The notes under the pieces were generated by a model. That model worked only from the letters and a program-made list of their open reading frames with translations, ran no database searches and was not told where the DNA came from. From an uncultured Lachnospiraceae bacterium (GTDB lineage Bacteria > Bacillota > Clostridia > Lachnospirales > Lachnospiraceae), in assembly GCA_910586025.1 (NCBI GenBank), contig CAJUIO010000004.1, positions 17,361 through 81,360 on the forward strand: a stretch of DNA of 64,000 nt. The letters are read 5' to 3'. Of this stretch, positions 26,025-34,860 are shown piece after piece; the stretch's first letter is position 1, and the number at the start of each line of letters is the position of its first letter. Position numbers and translations under genes: made by a program.

Positions 26025-27509
26025 ATGAGAGAAATTTTTGACTTATCAAAATTTGATTCTTATAGAGAAGATAACCGCAGAGAAGTAAAGAAGGCGGAGG
26101 GAGGGATTCCTAATAGTTTATGGGATACTTATTCTGCTTTTGCTAATTGCTATGGCGGCGTTATTATTCTTGGAATCAAAGAAGATAAGACGGGAGGCTG
26201 GCATACAACCGGACTGAAAAATGCGGCGAAATTAAAGAAAGATTTTTGGGATACCATTAATAACCGTAAAAAAGTAAGCCTAAATCTTCTGAAGGATGAT
26301 GATATTGAAACCGTTACAATGGATGATACTGGTGATGTGATTATGGTAATCTGGGTACCTATTGCAAAACGGGAACAAAAACCGGTATATATCAATGATG
26401 ATTTATTTGGAGGAACTTTTCGTCGCAATTGGGAGGGGGATTATCATTGCACCAGATTACAGGTCAAGACCATGCTAAGAGATCAGGCGGAGGAAACGAT
26501 GGACATGGAGGTGCTTGATGAGGCGAACCTCGAGGACTTGAATATGGATTCAGTTCGTGGTTATCGCAACAGCCATAAATCGTTTAAGCCAGGGCATCCG
26601 TTTGAACGGCTTGATGATAATGAGTATCTTAGAGCTATTGGGGCAGCGGGGATTTCCAGAGAAGATAAAAAGTTGCATCCCACAGCTGCTGGCATGCTGA
26701 TGTTTGGAAATGAATATGATATAGTAAGACATTTTCCGGAGTACTTTTTGGATTACAGAGAAAATCCGGATTCTGTAATCAGGTGGACAGACAGACTTCA
26801 ATCTTCGTCTGGGGAATGGTCAGGGAATTTATTTGATTTTTATTTTCGTGTATACAATAAAATTATAAAGGATATTAAAGTACCCTTTAAAATTGAAGGT
26901 GGATTTAGGATTGATGATACCCCGATTCACAGAGCAGTACGCGAGGCACTGGCTAATTGTGTTATAAATGCAGACTTTTATGGGAAATATGGTGTTACCA
27001 TAATCAAAGAGAAGGATAAGATTACCTTGGAAAATCCGGGATATATCAGGATTGGGAAAAAGCAGATGCGCAGAGGCGGAAAATCAGACCCAAGAAACAA
27101 GAGCTTGATGAAAATGTTCAATATGATAGATATCGGAGAACATGCAGGAAGCGGAGTTCCGAATATTTTTAATGTATGGGAAGATAAAGGCTGGGAAGAA
27201 CCAATGATAGAAGAAAGCTTTGACCCCGATAGAACTTCACTGATATTAAGGTTTTCAGAAAAACAAGCGATAAAAACAAGCGATAAAAAACAAGCGATAA
27301 AAACAAGCGATAAAAAGCAAGCGATAAAAACATACAAAAATAAAGAGAAAATAAGGAAATATTTGCAAAAGTGTGAAATGGCCAAAACAAGCGATATAGC
27401 GGAGATGCTTGGTTTGAGTGTGGCAAGGACAAGGGCCATGCTTTCGGAAATGGACGATGTTGAGGCGGTGGGAACAAACCGAATAAGGACATATCGGCTG
27501 CGGCTTTAG
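26025..27509 (+). CDS. AlbA_2 / RecG-like ATP-binding transcriptional regulator
   Basis: A 494-residue protein of the Schlafen/AlbA_2 type. The N-terminal domain (~15-130) has REVKKAEGGIPNSLWDTYSAF and NCYGGVIILGIKED. A middle domain contains the HATPase_c_4-like AVREALANCVINADFYGKYG and HAGSGVPNIFNVW. The C-terminal winged helix (~445-494) has TSDIAEMLGLSVARTRAMLSEMD. A lysine-rich linker of repeated AIKTSDKKQ units (~414-438) joins the last two. Such proteins are regulators or stress and phage-response factors; the target is unknown. The base composition is more AT-rich than flanking genes, hinting at acquisition. Confidence 0.8.
   Translation: MREIFDLSKFDSYREDNRREVKKAEGGIPNSLWDTYSAFANCYGGVIILGIKEDKTGGWHTTGLKNAAKLKKDFWDTINNRKKVSLNLLKDDDIETVTMDDTGDVIMVIWVPIAKREQKPVYINDDLFGGTFRRNWEGDYHCTRLQVKTMLRDQAEETMDMEVLDEANLEDLNMDSVRGYRNSHKSFKPGHPFERLDDNEYLRAIGAAGISREDKKLHPTAAGMLMFGNEYDIVRHFPEYFLDYRENPDSVIRWTDRLQSSSGEWSGNLFDFYFRVYNKIIKDIKVPFKIEGGFRIDDTPIHRAVREALANCVINADFYGKYGVTIIKEKDKITLENPGYIRIGKKQMRRGGKSDPRNKSLMKMFNMIDIGEHAGSGVPNIFNVWEDKGWEEPMIEESFDPDRTSLILRFSEKQAIKTSDKKQAIKTSDKKQAIKTYKNKEKIRKYLQKCEMAKTSDIAEMLGLSVARTRAMLSEMDDVEAVGTNRIRTYRLRL
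27264..27335 (+). repeat. In-frame 27-base direct repeats inside the AlbA_2 gene
   Basis: About two and two-thirds near-identical copies of a 27-base unit (core GCGATAAAAACAAGCGATAA) encode AIKTSDKKQ in the linker. Each unit itself contains two CAAGCGATAAAAA-like halves. A further ACAAGCGAT occurs at ~27386. Because the unit is a multiple of three, slippage would change linker length without breaking the frame. Confidence 0.85.
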
Positions 27510-27544
27510 AGGAAGTGCCGGGCATGTTATTGTGAAAAATGATA

Positions 27545-27605
27545 TTGACAAACGCATAAGACTACAGTAGTATATAAGAAAAGATATACTACTGTAGTCT
27601 TATGT
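27545..27605 (+). promoter_or_regulatory. blaI-type promoter with double BlaI/MecI-like operator
   Basis: TTGACA (27545-27550) and TAGTAT (27568-27573) are spaced by 17 bases. The -10 lies inside the dyad ACTACAGTAGT (27561-27571); a second dyad ACTACTGTAGT sits at 27588-27598, centres 27 bases apart. The two are parts of a larger inverted repeat (ACGCATAAGACTACAGTAG and its complement). TACA/TGTA-type dyads of this kind are what BlaI/MecI repressors bind, so the gene directly downstream probably represses its own promoter. Confidence 0.85.
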
Positions 27606-27640
27606 GCGTTAATATGACTTAATGAAGAGAGGAGAACAAT

Positions 27641-28000
27641 ATGAACAACAAGCTTTTTGATTCGGAGCTTAAGGTTATGGATGTGCTTTGGAAGGAAGGG
27701 GACAGTACGGCAAAGCATATTGCGGAGATTCTTGGAAAAGAGGTGGGATGGAACGTGAACACTACCTACACGCTGATTAAGCGCTGTATCAAGAAGGGCG
27801 CTATTGCGCGATCAGAGCCTAATTTCATGTGTCATGCCCTGATTCTCAAGGAGGAGGTGCAGGAGGCGGAGACAGACGAACTGATCAATAAGATTTATGA
27901 CGGCTCCGCGGATAAGCTGTTTGCGGCGCTTCTGGGGAGGAAGAAGCTCTCCGCCGACCAGATCGAAAAGCTGAAACAGATTGTTGGGGAATTAGAATAA
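27641..28000 (+). CDS. BlaI/MecI/CopY family transcriptional repressor
   Basis: A 119-residue winged-helix repressor: FDSELKVMDVLWKEGDSTAKHI (~5-26), VGWNVNTTYTLIKRCIKKGAI (recognition helix and wing) and a C-terminal dimerisation and cleavage region. It lies 11 bases before an M56 membrane peptidase gene and behind a promoter with two dyad operators. In this family the peptidase partner, when activated from outside, leads to repressor cleavage and derepression. No beta-lactamase gene is nearby, so the regulated genes beyond this pair are unknown. Confidence 0.93.
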   Translation: MNNKLFDSELKVMDVLWKEGDSTAKHIAEILGKEVGWNVNTTYTLIKRCIKKGAIARSEPNFMCHALILKEEVQEAETDELINKIYDGSADKLFAALLGRKKLSADQIEKLKQIVGELE

Positions 28001-28011
28001 GGAGGTGAACT

Positions 28012-30921
28012 ATGAGCTTTCTTGAAATGAGTTTTTCAGCAGCGGTTCTTATTCTGGTTATTGCGCTGCTTCGGAGATTTTTCCTGAACAAGCTGCCCAA
28101 AAGGTTGTTTTTGGTCCTGTGGGGGATTGCGCTTTTCCGCCTTCTTGTTCCGGTTTCCGTGCCCTCTTCTCTCAGCATCTATACGCTCATCCGGAGATGG
28201 GATAACGGGCAGGAGGACATTGCTTCCGGCAATCAAATGAAAACCGCCGATTGGAATGCCGGATATATATCCGGCGGTACGGTGCAAAGCCGCAGCGGCG
28301 TGCCAGAGGCAGAGCTGTATGAGGGAGAGGACTTACAGACGGAGCAGGCCGGGGCTTCCTTGGGCGGCGGGTGGCAAAACAGCCTTACAGGTACGAAGCC
28401 ATTGACTGATATGACAGAGAGGAATACGGCGACGGGCACACTGCGAGTGCTGCTGCGGAGCGGCTGGATATTTGGAGTGTTTGTCCTGGCTGTCTATTTT
28501 CTGACTTCCTATATCAGATACTGCAGAGAATTTCGGATGTCATTTCCGGTAAGGAATGGCTTTGCGGAAAAATGGCTGGCAGAGCATAGGCTGCTTCGAC
28601 CTGTTTCCATCCGAATGTCAGATGCGGTTAACACACCGCTTACCTATGGGATATTTCGTCCCGTAATTCTGATGCCGAAAGAGACTGACTGGCAGGAGGA
28701 GGGGGAGCTTTATTATGTGTTGGAGCATGAGTTTGTGCATATAAAGAGGATGGACGGCCTTGCCAAGCTGATCGTGTCGGCGGCCGTGTGCGTTCACTGG
28801 TTTAATCCCGCGCTCTGGCGGATGTATCTGCTCTATAACCGGGACTTGGAGCTGTCCTGCGACGAGGCGGTGATCCGGAGGATCGGAAAGGATCGGAGAG
28901 CCGATTATGCCCGAACCCTGATCAGAATGGAGGAGAGAAGGGCTCTCCCGGCACCTCTTTTCAGCGCATTCGGAAGAAACGCCGCAAATCAAATGGAAGA
29001 AAGGATTACATCTATTATGAAAACAGGAAAAAATTCCTTTATCACGATTGTCCTGACCACGGTTCTTGTCGGCGCTGCGGCGCTCGTATTTACCACCTCG
29101 GCCAGGGCCGGAACGGACGTGAAGCCGCAGGCCGTCCCGGAATCCGGCGCGGCTTCAAAACCGGGAGAGGCGGATTGGACGGGAGAATTCACGGACGAGG
29201 AAACGAAGCAGCTTCTTGCGCTGTGGTTTGAGGATTATGAGGATATGACCGTATCGGAATTCAGGAAAAAGTCCCAGGCCATGACGGACACGAAAGAATA
29301 TATGGCAGTTATAGAACGCTTTTCCCAGATGCAGGAAGAGGTGTCAGCACAGGCACAGGCTGACGCTTCCCTGTCGGAGCAAGGGTTTGCGGATTACTTC
29401 TATCATGTCTATGAGCCTTTGAATGCGGATAAATGGCGGACCAGAGAATTCGGGGATTATGTGCTCGGAGATTTTTCGGACGAAGGGAATGGAAAGGAGC
29501 TGAAGATGCCTCTGGAGTACTTCCTTTCCGTGACGGTTTTAGATCCGGATGAGGTGACTGCGGGAGAATACCGGGATATCCGCAAAGGGGTGCATGAGGA
29601 GCTTGAGAGCTTCTGGCAGGAAAGGACAGTGCAGGAGCTTTTGGACGAAGCGCTTATGGAAGATGCCATAGCCGGAAAAATCAGAGAAATAACGGGGCGA
29701 AGAGGGTCAGAGAATCTGAAGCTTTCCATCAGTTATTTCTATAACCCCACAGATCTCTATAATGCCAAATCACAGGAGGTATATTATGGAGACAAAAAAG
29801 ATTCCCGCCAGTGGCCGATGGGAACCCGGCAGGATTACGATACTCTCCTTGCGCTTATGACCAGGGAAGGAATGTCCTATGAGGAGATGACAGTCGCAGA
29901 CTTTAACCGTTCCCTGCTTGACTGGGCGGATGAGGACTACGAAAGGGCGGAGAGAATCGGAGAGGATGCGGCCTTCCGTGACTATCAGGTTTCCCTTGGA
30001 GAGGAAGAGAGGCGGTTTGTGGAGCTGACAATGAGGCTGTCCGGTGCGGAGAATGCTCAGCTGGTCCGCGGCATCTATAAGGGAACGCCGCAGGAGGATC
30101 CCTGGTGGGGAGGCAGAAGCCTGTATAAGACGGCCTTTGACGGTGCGGCATTCTGCACTCTGTATTATCAGTTTCCCTATCATATTCCGGATGGCAGCAG
30201 GATAACGGTGTCGGAGCGGGACGAGCGCATCGAAAGGATGGAACAAGGTATTTTTGAACTCTTTCGTAGTCTGAAATTTGAGGAGCTGCTGATTCTGGAA
30301 AAGAAGGATATGGTAAATCGGCTGGAGGATTTGGCGAAGCAACTCAGCGATGACAGGCTTACGATTTATATAGATGAGGATCAGATCGGATTTGAACATA
30401 TAAGTCAGGCCGAATATAATATTCTCATGAATGACAGGGAAGCTTCAGGTATTACCGTGGATGCGGTGATCCTGAACTATGATGGGACGGACAATGCTTA
30501 TCTGCAGGAAATGATTATGAACAGGACGAAAAAGTCTGTTTCCCGGATGGAACGCTGCATGCTGGCCTATGAAGAGGACGGAAGCCCTCTGAAAATCCGC
30601 TGGAATTTTATGGATTCCAGTGCGCCGGAGAGCTATGAATACCTTACATGGGAAGACGGCACAATTCTGCCCGGTGATACCTTGAGCCTTCCGGGAGGCT
30701 GGTCTATCTATGACAGTGAGAGCACCTATGGCTTAGAGCCGCCCCGGGAGGAGTACAGGGTAGCGTATGTACTGATCGGCATCCGCCAGGTGGAGTTTGA
30801 GGACGGAAGCACATGGCAGAATCCGGATTACGAGGGATGGCTTGCTGAGTATAAGGGAAAGAAAGTGGATCAGGAGATCCTGAAAGGCTACTATCCCTTA
30901 GAATGCAAGATTTCATGGTGA
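28012..30921 (+). CDS. M56 family membrane metallopeptidase (BlaR1/MecR1-like) with very long outer domain
   Basis: A 969-residue protein. N-terminal membrane segments (~5-55, ~145-170) flank a cytoplasmic gluzincin domain with zinc motif H239-E-F-V-H243, the preceding PVILMPKE and the downstream LELSCDEAVIRR. A last membrane segment (~345-362) is followed by about 600 residues that should lie outside. That region lacks the recognisable SxxK/SxN/KTG penicillin-binding set of BlaR1, is rich in acidic residues, contains two related stretches (MTVSEFRKKS near 408 and MTVADFNRSL near 630) and ends with VEFEDGSTWQNPDYEGWL. It therefore probably senses something other than a beta-lactam. It is co-transcribed with the BlaI-type gene. 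Confidence 0.88.
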   Translation: MSFLEMSFSAAVLILVIALLRRFFLNKLPKRLFLVLWGIALFRLLVPVSVPSSLSIYTLIRRWDNGQEDIASGNQMKTADWNAGYISGGTVQSRSGVPEAELYEGEDLQTEQAGASLGGGWQNSLTGTKPLTDMTERNTATGTLRVLLRSGWIFGVFVLAVYFLTSYIRYCREFRMSFPVRNGFAEKWLAEHRLLRPVSIRMSDAVNTPLTYGIFRPVILMPKETDWQEEGELYYVLEHEFVHIKRMDGLAKLIVSAAVCVHWFNPALWRMYLLYNRDLELSCDEAVIRRIGKDRRADYARTLIRMEERRALPAPLFSAFGRNAANQMEERITSIMKTGKNSFITIVLTTVLVGAAALVFTTSARAGTDVKPQAVPESGAASKPGEADWTGEFTDEETKQLLALWFEDYEDMTVSEFRKKSQAMTDTKEYMAVIERFSQMQEEVSAQAQADASLSEQGFADYFYHVYEPLNADKWRTREFGDYVLGDFSDEGNGKELKMPLEYFLSVTVLDPDEVTAGEYRDIRKGVHEELESFWQERTVQELLDEALMEDAIAGKIREITGRRGSENLKLSISYFYNPTDLYNAKSQEVYYGDKKDSRQWPMGTRQDYDTLLALMTREGMSYEEMTVADFNRSLLDWADEDYERAERIGEDAAFRDYQVSLGEEERRFVELTMRLSGAENAQLVRGIYKGTPQEDPWWGGRSLYKTAFDGAAFCTLYYQFPYHIPDGSRITVSERDERIERMEQGIFELFRSLKFEELLILEKKDMVNRLEDLAKQLSDDRLTIYIDEDQIGFEHISQAEYNILMNDREASGITVDAVILNYDGTDNAYLQEMIMNRTKKSVSRMERCMLAYEEDGSPLKIRWNFMDSSAPESYEYLTWEDGTILPGDTLSLPGGWSIYDSESTYGLEPPREEYRVAYVLIGIRQVEFEDGSTWQNPDYEGWLAEYKGKKVDQEILKGYYPLECKISW

Positions 30922-30922
30922 T

Positions 30923-30952
30923 GGAAAAGAGGATCATCTTGACCTTTTTTCC
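30923..30952 (+). terminator. Possible terminator after the M56 gene
   Basis: A 10-base stem with one G-U pair (GGAAAAGAGG with CCTTTTTTCC) and a ten-base loop lies directly after the stop codon. The T run is inside the right arm rather than after it, so termination may be partial. Confidence 0.4.
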
Positions 30953-31021
30953 GGTTCCCGTTGGCTTGTTTTATACTCTGATGACAGCTTCAAAACATGT
31001 GCGTAACGATATAAAAAAGTG

Positions 31022-31049
31022 TTGTTAATTTCGTGAATTCTGCTATAAT
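31022..31049 (+). promoter_or_regulatory. Promoter of the DUF262-HEPN pair
   Basis: TTGTTA (31022-31027) and an extended -10 TGCTATAAT (TATAAT 31044-31049) are spaced by 16 bases, 48 bases before the ATG at 31098. The surrounding ~175-base spacer is AT-rich and holds no gene. Confidence 0.65.
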
Positions 31050-31097
31050 AAATATATAGTTACATGATGTGCGAAATTGTATGCGGAAAGGGAAAGT

Positions 31098-32189
31098 ATG
31101 GCAATAGAAAATTTGATTGAAAATGTAGATAGCCAGATTATAAAAATTAGAACAAAAAGTTTAGATGTCTCATTTAATGAATTGTATGATATGTATAAAA
31201 ATAATGAATTGACTATTTCCCCGGACTATCAAAGACTATTCAGATGGGAAGAGGAAAAGCAGTCACGTTTTGTAGAGCCATTAATTTTAGAAATGCCTGT
31301 TCCGCCTATTTTTGTCATAGAAACAGATGATGGAGTTTATGAGTTGATTGATGGATTGCAAAGAATCTCTAGTTATTTACATTTTAGGGGAGAACGTTTA
31401 GGTGAAACTGATGATAAATTTTTAGAATTGCATGGATGTGATATAGTCACAGATTCAAACGGACTTACATTTGATGAATTACCAAAAGCTTTGCAGATAA
31501 AAATAAAAAGAAGCTTTGTTCGTATGGAAGTTATTAAGAAAGAGAGTGAGATTTCACTTAAATATCATATGTTTAAACGATTGAACACAGGTGGCGAAAT
31601 CTTATCTGCACAGGAAATTAGAAATTGTACAATTAGGCTGTTAGGTTCAAAGGCTATTGATTTTCTTGAAGAGTGCAGCCAAAATGAAGATTTTAGGTCT
31701 GCAATTAATAAAGTTGCATCAGATAAAAGAAAAACGAAATATGACCAAGAACTCGTCTTAAGATTTTTTGCGATTAAAAATGATATAGAAAACTACAAAT
31801 ATCCTGTAACGGAATATTTAACACGATATTTAGAAAAAATCACAACCGAGGAAATTCAATTTGATTATCAAAAAGAAAGAAATATTTTCGAACAAACCTT
31901 CAAATTTATAAACAAAAGTTGGGGAGAGGAGGCTTTTTCGGGAAGAACAGCTAATGGAACTATAAAAAATGAATTTGTGCTATACTATTTTGACGGGATT
32001 GCAATTTCGATAGCATCTTTGATAGAGCAGATAATATCGTATGATGGTTCTGAAACAATAATAGAAACTATTAATCAAATTAAACATGGAGCAGAGCTTC
32101 AATCATATAAGACGGGAAGTGTCAATGGAGTGAAAACAAGAATAAAGCTGTTTACGGAAGGAGTGAGTAGGATTCTTGACCGTAGATGA
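31098..32189 (+). CDS. DUF262 domain protein (GmrSD/ParB-like nuclease family)
   Basis: A 363-residue protein with the DUF262 N-terminal signature: ISPDYQRLFRWEEEKQSRFVEPL (~40-62), IFVIE and the ParB-fold motif DGLQR (~86-90, family form DGQQR). A helical region with FKRLNTGGEILSAQEIRN near 160 follows. DUF262 domains occur in GmrS-type modification-dependent restriction enzymes and other defence proteins; nuclease or NTPase action is known for some. No DUF1524 HNH domain is seen, so it is a stand-alone form. ATG at 31098 follows GGAAAGGGAAAG. The gene is clearly more AT-rich than its neighbours and overlaps a HEPN gene by 14 bases, marking an acquired two-gene cassette. Confidence 0.85.
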   Translation: MAIENLIENVDSQIIKIRTKSLDVSFNELYDMYKNNELTISPDYQRLFRWEEEKQSRFVEPLILEMPVPPIFVIETDDGVYELIDGLQRISSYLHFRGERLGETDDKFLELHGCDIVTDSNGLTFDELPKALQIKIKRSFVRMEVIKKESEISLKYHMFKRLNTGGEILSAQEIRNCTIRLLGSKAIDFLEECSQNEDFRSAINKVASDKRKTKYDQELVLRFFAIKNDIENYKYPVTEYLTRYLEKITTEEIQFDYQKERNIFEQTFKFINKSWGEEAFSGRTANGTIKNEFVLYYFDGIAISIASLIEQIISYDGSETIIETINQIKHGAELQSYKTGSVNGVKTRIKLFTEGVSRILDRR

Positions 32190-32736
32190 ATTGAGGGCGG
32201 CTCTTGAGGTAGAGTTAGCATGGAGACAAGAGGAACTTGCCTTTTTCAAGAATCAATTAAACGAGATTGCAGAAGAAAACAAAAATAAGTACAGAAAAAG
32301 TTTAGTTTTAATACTGTATTCACATCTGGAAGGATATATAAAAATTTGTTTGCAGACATACGTACAGTATATAAACTCACAAAGATTAAATCGCAGAGAT
32401 GTAAATACGGGCTTGATGGTAGCAAGCATGCATAAAGAATTTGTCGCTTATGAAAAAAATATTGACGATCAAATAATAGACACGGAATCTAATCTATGGT
32501 ACATAGTGTTGCAGAAAAATTTATATAAAGTAGGATTACCCATAGATTTATTTGATGATTGTCAAAGCGATATTGATGCCTTGGTAAATCGCAGAAATTC
32601 TATAGCCCATGGAAATTTTCGTTCAGGGGTGACAGCGGAAGAATTTTCTAATTGGGAAACTAAAGTTTATGAAATTTTGTCAGCAGTAACAAGATTGCTT
32701 TATGACTATGCAAATAATGAGAAATACTTAGCTTAA
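32176..32736 (+). CDS. HEPN domain protein (MAE_28990/MAE_18760-like)
   Basis: A 186-residue mainly helical protein with the HEPN motif R140-N-S-I-A-H145 (Rx4H, within NRRNSIAHG), the catalytic pair of HEPN ribonucleases. The N-terminal LILYSHLEGYIKICLQTYVQYI helix is typical of the MAE_28990/MAE_18760 group. The start is TTG at 32176, placed four bases after AGTAGG and inside the end of the DUF262 gene, so translation is coupled. HEPN proteins of this kind act as RNA-cleaving toxins or effectors. With the DUF262 partner it may form a defence or toxin-antitoxin unit; activity is inferred. Confidence 0.8.
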   Translation: MTVDELRAALEVELAWRQEELAFFKNQLNEIAEENKNKYRKSLVLILYSHLEGYIKICLQTYVQYINSQRLNRRDVNTGLMVASMHKEFVAYEKNIDDQIIDTESNLWYIVLQKNLYKVGLPIDLFDDCQSDIDALVNRRNSIAHGNFRSGVTAEEFSNWETKVYEILSAVTRLLYDYANNEKYLA

Positions 32737-32760
32737 GTCTACCAAATAAATGTCCCTTTT

Positions 32761-32819
32761 TACAAACAAAGCAGAGAATTGACCACTGATTGAGTGATGT
32801 ATTCTCTGCTTTATTTGTA
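32761..32819. terminator. Bidirectional terminator between convergent genes
   Basis: A long stem (TACAAA-C-AAAGCAGAGAAT with ATTCTCTGCTTT-A-TTTGTA, one mismatch) with a 21-base loop lies between the HEPN gene (+) and the heparinase-like gene (-). It has short T-rich ends on each strand, so it can serve both transcripts. Confidence 0.75.
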
Positions 32820-32847
32820 TCCTGTTTGCTGCTCCGGCGGAGCTTAT

Positions 32848-34695
32848 TCAGCTCAAATGCACCGCAACCTCATTTTCCTGCGCTTTCACCAGAATCCGGT
32901 AGACCTCATGCTCCCAGGCGGTCTGCAGGCGGGCATCGGTAATGGGAATGGCTTCAATCTCAACAAGGCTTCCCCCGGTGACCTGCAGGCTTCCCAGCTC
33001 TCCGATGGAGAACGTGAGATCTTTGTCTCCGGAATCTGCCGTTTCCGTCAGTACGGGCTTCTCGTAAGTCATAAAACTTAAGATTATCTCCTGTCCCCTG
33101 GCATCGGAAGCGAATGCAAAGCTGTCTGTTATGACAATTTCCTCGCCCTTGATGAGGGAAGCTTTTCTTCTATAATAGGTAAGTCCTGCCTCCGGCGGAT
33201 AGGCGGGAGCGATATCCATCTCGATCTCGCAGAGGGAATCTGACAGAAGATGGGACACATCGCGGGCCTGAAACTGTTCGCCGTCCTGCTGCATAACTCC
33301 ATTTACAGTGGGCAGATTGTGATAGCGAGACTGCATTGTCCAGATTTCATAGCGCCGGGAGGAAAAGGTCTTTTTGGTGTAGCTCTCCACGCCTACGTCG
33401 ATCAGGAGAGGGGAGCCGTTTTTGTAGACGGTTACACTTCCGGTATCGTTATGGTTGTGGCTGTCCCCGTTGTCTCCCGCCTTCACGGCAAGGCACAGAG
33501 TATCGTCTCTTGCGATAAGAAGCCCCACGCTGGCATAGTACAGATCGGAATGCGCCGCCGCTGCGGTATGAGAGGATGCGTATTGACGGATTTCGCTGAC
33601 CGTGAAGCCGTTCTGAAGCCGATAATACATGCTGTTTTCGGTGGGAAGCAGCAGGGTGGTATCCAGCCCCGCCAGGAAATCCGCTGCGGCGAAAGCGGCC
33701 ATATTCTCGTTTCCCACTCTTTTTGCAAACAGAAACTCTCTGGCGCTGCACCGCCCGGCAATGGGGGAACAGTCTGCAAAATTCACATAATATTTATCCT
33801 CAATATGTACATTCAGAATATAGGCGGCGATATTGCGTATCTTTGGCTCCTGATACAGATGGACAAAGCTGTTCCCTGTCACGGCGTTTAACAGCTCCAT
33901 GGTGTTGAACAGGCACAGCCCCGCATGGCGGTAATACTGTGCGCCCTCGTCGCAGCAGCCGTCCTCCCCATACTCATCCAGAAAATAGTCCGTGCTCTGA
34001 CAGGCCTTCTTTAAAACCTCGTAACGAAGCTCTGCGGGTGTGTCCATGAGAAAAAAGCAAAGCAGCGTATTTTGGGTACACCAGATTGTCCAGTTGTTCA
34101 TGGGATCCTTTCCGTTGCCCATCCACCAGAAATGGCAGTTCAGGTACGGCGTGAAAATCCGCTGTTCCAGCTCATGCATGATCCTCTTTCCGATCAGGGG
34201 GCAGATTTCGTCCAGCCTGGCCGCAAGCAGATAATATGCGGCAGCGAGCACGGCACCCGTCTCACAGGAAAAAAGATCCATGATGGGGGCGGTGACATCG
34301 GGCAGAAGAAGCTGCGGTGTGTCCCTCATATAGGAATTGTGAGCGGGGAGCTGCCAGGCGCTCTCCTCACAGATGGAAATAATCCCATTTATAATATCAT
34401 CCAGAAACCTTCCCTTATCCTCCACGCACTCCGCAAGCACAAGAGCGCTCAGGGCATGACGTTTTCCAAAGGTCTTATCCTCATAGAGTACCCGGTTCCC
34501 GGTCCGGGAAAAGGCCATAAAGTCCGTGGCGGAAAGACTGGGATAATCATAATTCAGATAGGCTTCCCCCTGGCGGATGGTTTCTTTTTTCCACTGTGCA
34601 TCCAGCGCTTCCCAGGCAGCCCTGTCTGAAGCCCGGGGATACAGGGAAAAGGGGGTAAAGGGTGAAAGGTACTTTTGTCCGATCTCGTTAAACAT
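32848..34695 (-). CDS. Heparinase II/III family polysaccharide lyase
   Basis: A 615-residue protein. The N-terminal ~350 residues form an alpha-toroid type domain (HFWWMGNGKDPMNNWTIWC, DEYGEDGCCDEGAQYYRHAG with a probable catalytic Tyr-His, SFVHLYQEPKIRNIA). The C-terminal beta-sandwich has the heparinase II/III core GDNGDSHNHNDTGSVTVYKNG (~408-428) and LIDVGVESYTKKTFSSRR. No signal peptide is seen, so it acts in the cytoplasm on imported oligosaccharides, cutting at uronic acids to give unsaturated ends. ATG follows AAGGAGG. It is divergent from a GH88 gene that removes such unsaturated sugars. The exact substrate is unknown. Confidence 0.87.
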   Translation of the reverse strand: MFNEIGQKYLSPFTPFSLYPRASDRAAWEALDAQWKKETIRQGEAYLNYDYPSLSATDFMAFSRTGNRVLYEDKTFGKRHALSALVLAECVEDKGRFLDDIINGIISICEESAWQLPAHNSYMRDTPQLLLPDVTAPIMDLFSCETGAVLAAAYYLLAARLDEICPLIGKRIMHELEQRIFTPYLNCHFWWMGNGKDPMNNWTIWCTQNTLLCFFLMDTPAELRYEVLKKACQSTDYFLDEYGEDGCCDEGAQYYRHAGLCLFNTMELLNAVTGNSFVHLYQEPKIRNIAAYILNVHIEDKYYVNFADCSPIAGRCSAREFLFAKRVGNENMAAFAAADFLAGLDTTLLLPTENSMYYRLQNGFTVSEIRQYASSHTAAAAHSDLYYASVGLLIARDDTLCLAVKAGDNGDSHNHNDTGSVTVYKNGSPLLIDVGVESYTKKTFSSRRYEIWTMQSRYHNLPTVNGVMQQDGEQFQARDVSHLLSDSLCEIEMDIAPAYPPEAGLTYYRRKASLIKGEEIVITDSFAFASDARGQEIILSFMTYEKPVLTETADSGDKDLTFSIGELGSLQVTGGSLVEIEAIPITDARLQTAWEHEVYRILVKAQENEVAVHLS

Positions 34696-34860
34696 GACGG
34701 ATTCCTCCTTGACTGCAGATTATACAATATTATTATTTTACCATATGGAATTATTTTTTGGAAGAAGATGCCTGCATGCAGCCCCATTTTTCATAATATG
34801 TGGTATAATAATAAAAATTGTGTATCCAGTTGCAAAATCAGTTAGAGAAAGGAAAAATTT
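34696..34860. promoter_or_regulatory. Divergent promoter region, heparinase-like / GH88 genes
   Basis: A + strand TATAAT is at 34804-34809 and a - strand TATAAT at 34724-34719. Neither has a strong -35, which suits an activator. The palindrome CCATATGG (34741-34748) lies at the - strand -35 position and could be a binding site for the AraC protein encoded at 37206. Confidence 0.5.

Noticed and set aside
27264..27335. Repeats as a CRISPR array
   Set aside because: The units are contiguous without spacers and are in frame inside a coding region.
27554..27605. The dyad as an intrinsic terminator of the AlbA_2 gene
   Set aside because: It overlaps a near-consensus -35/-10 pair and is not followed by a U-run; operator use fits better, though it could fold in RNA.
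29770..30399. Reverse-strand frame inside the M56 outer domain
   Set aside because: No ribosome site or family resemblance; the + strand frame is continuous through this part.
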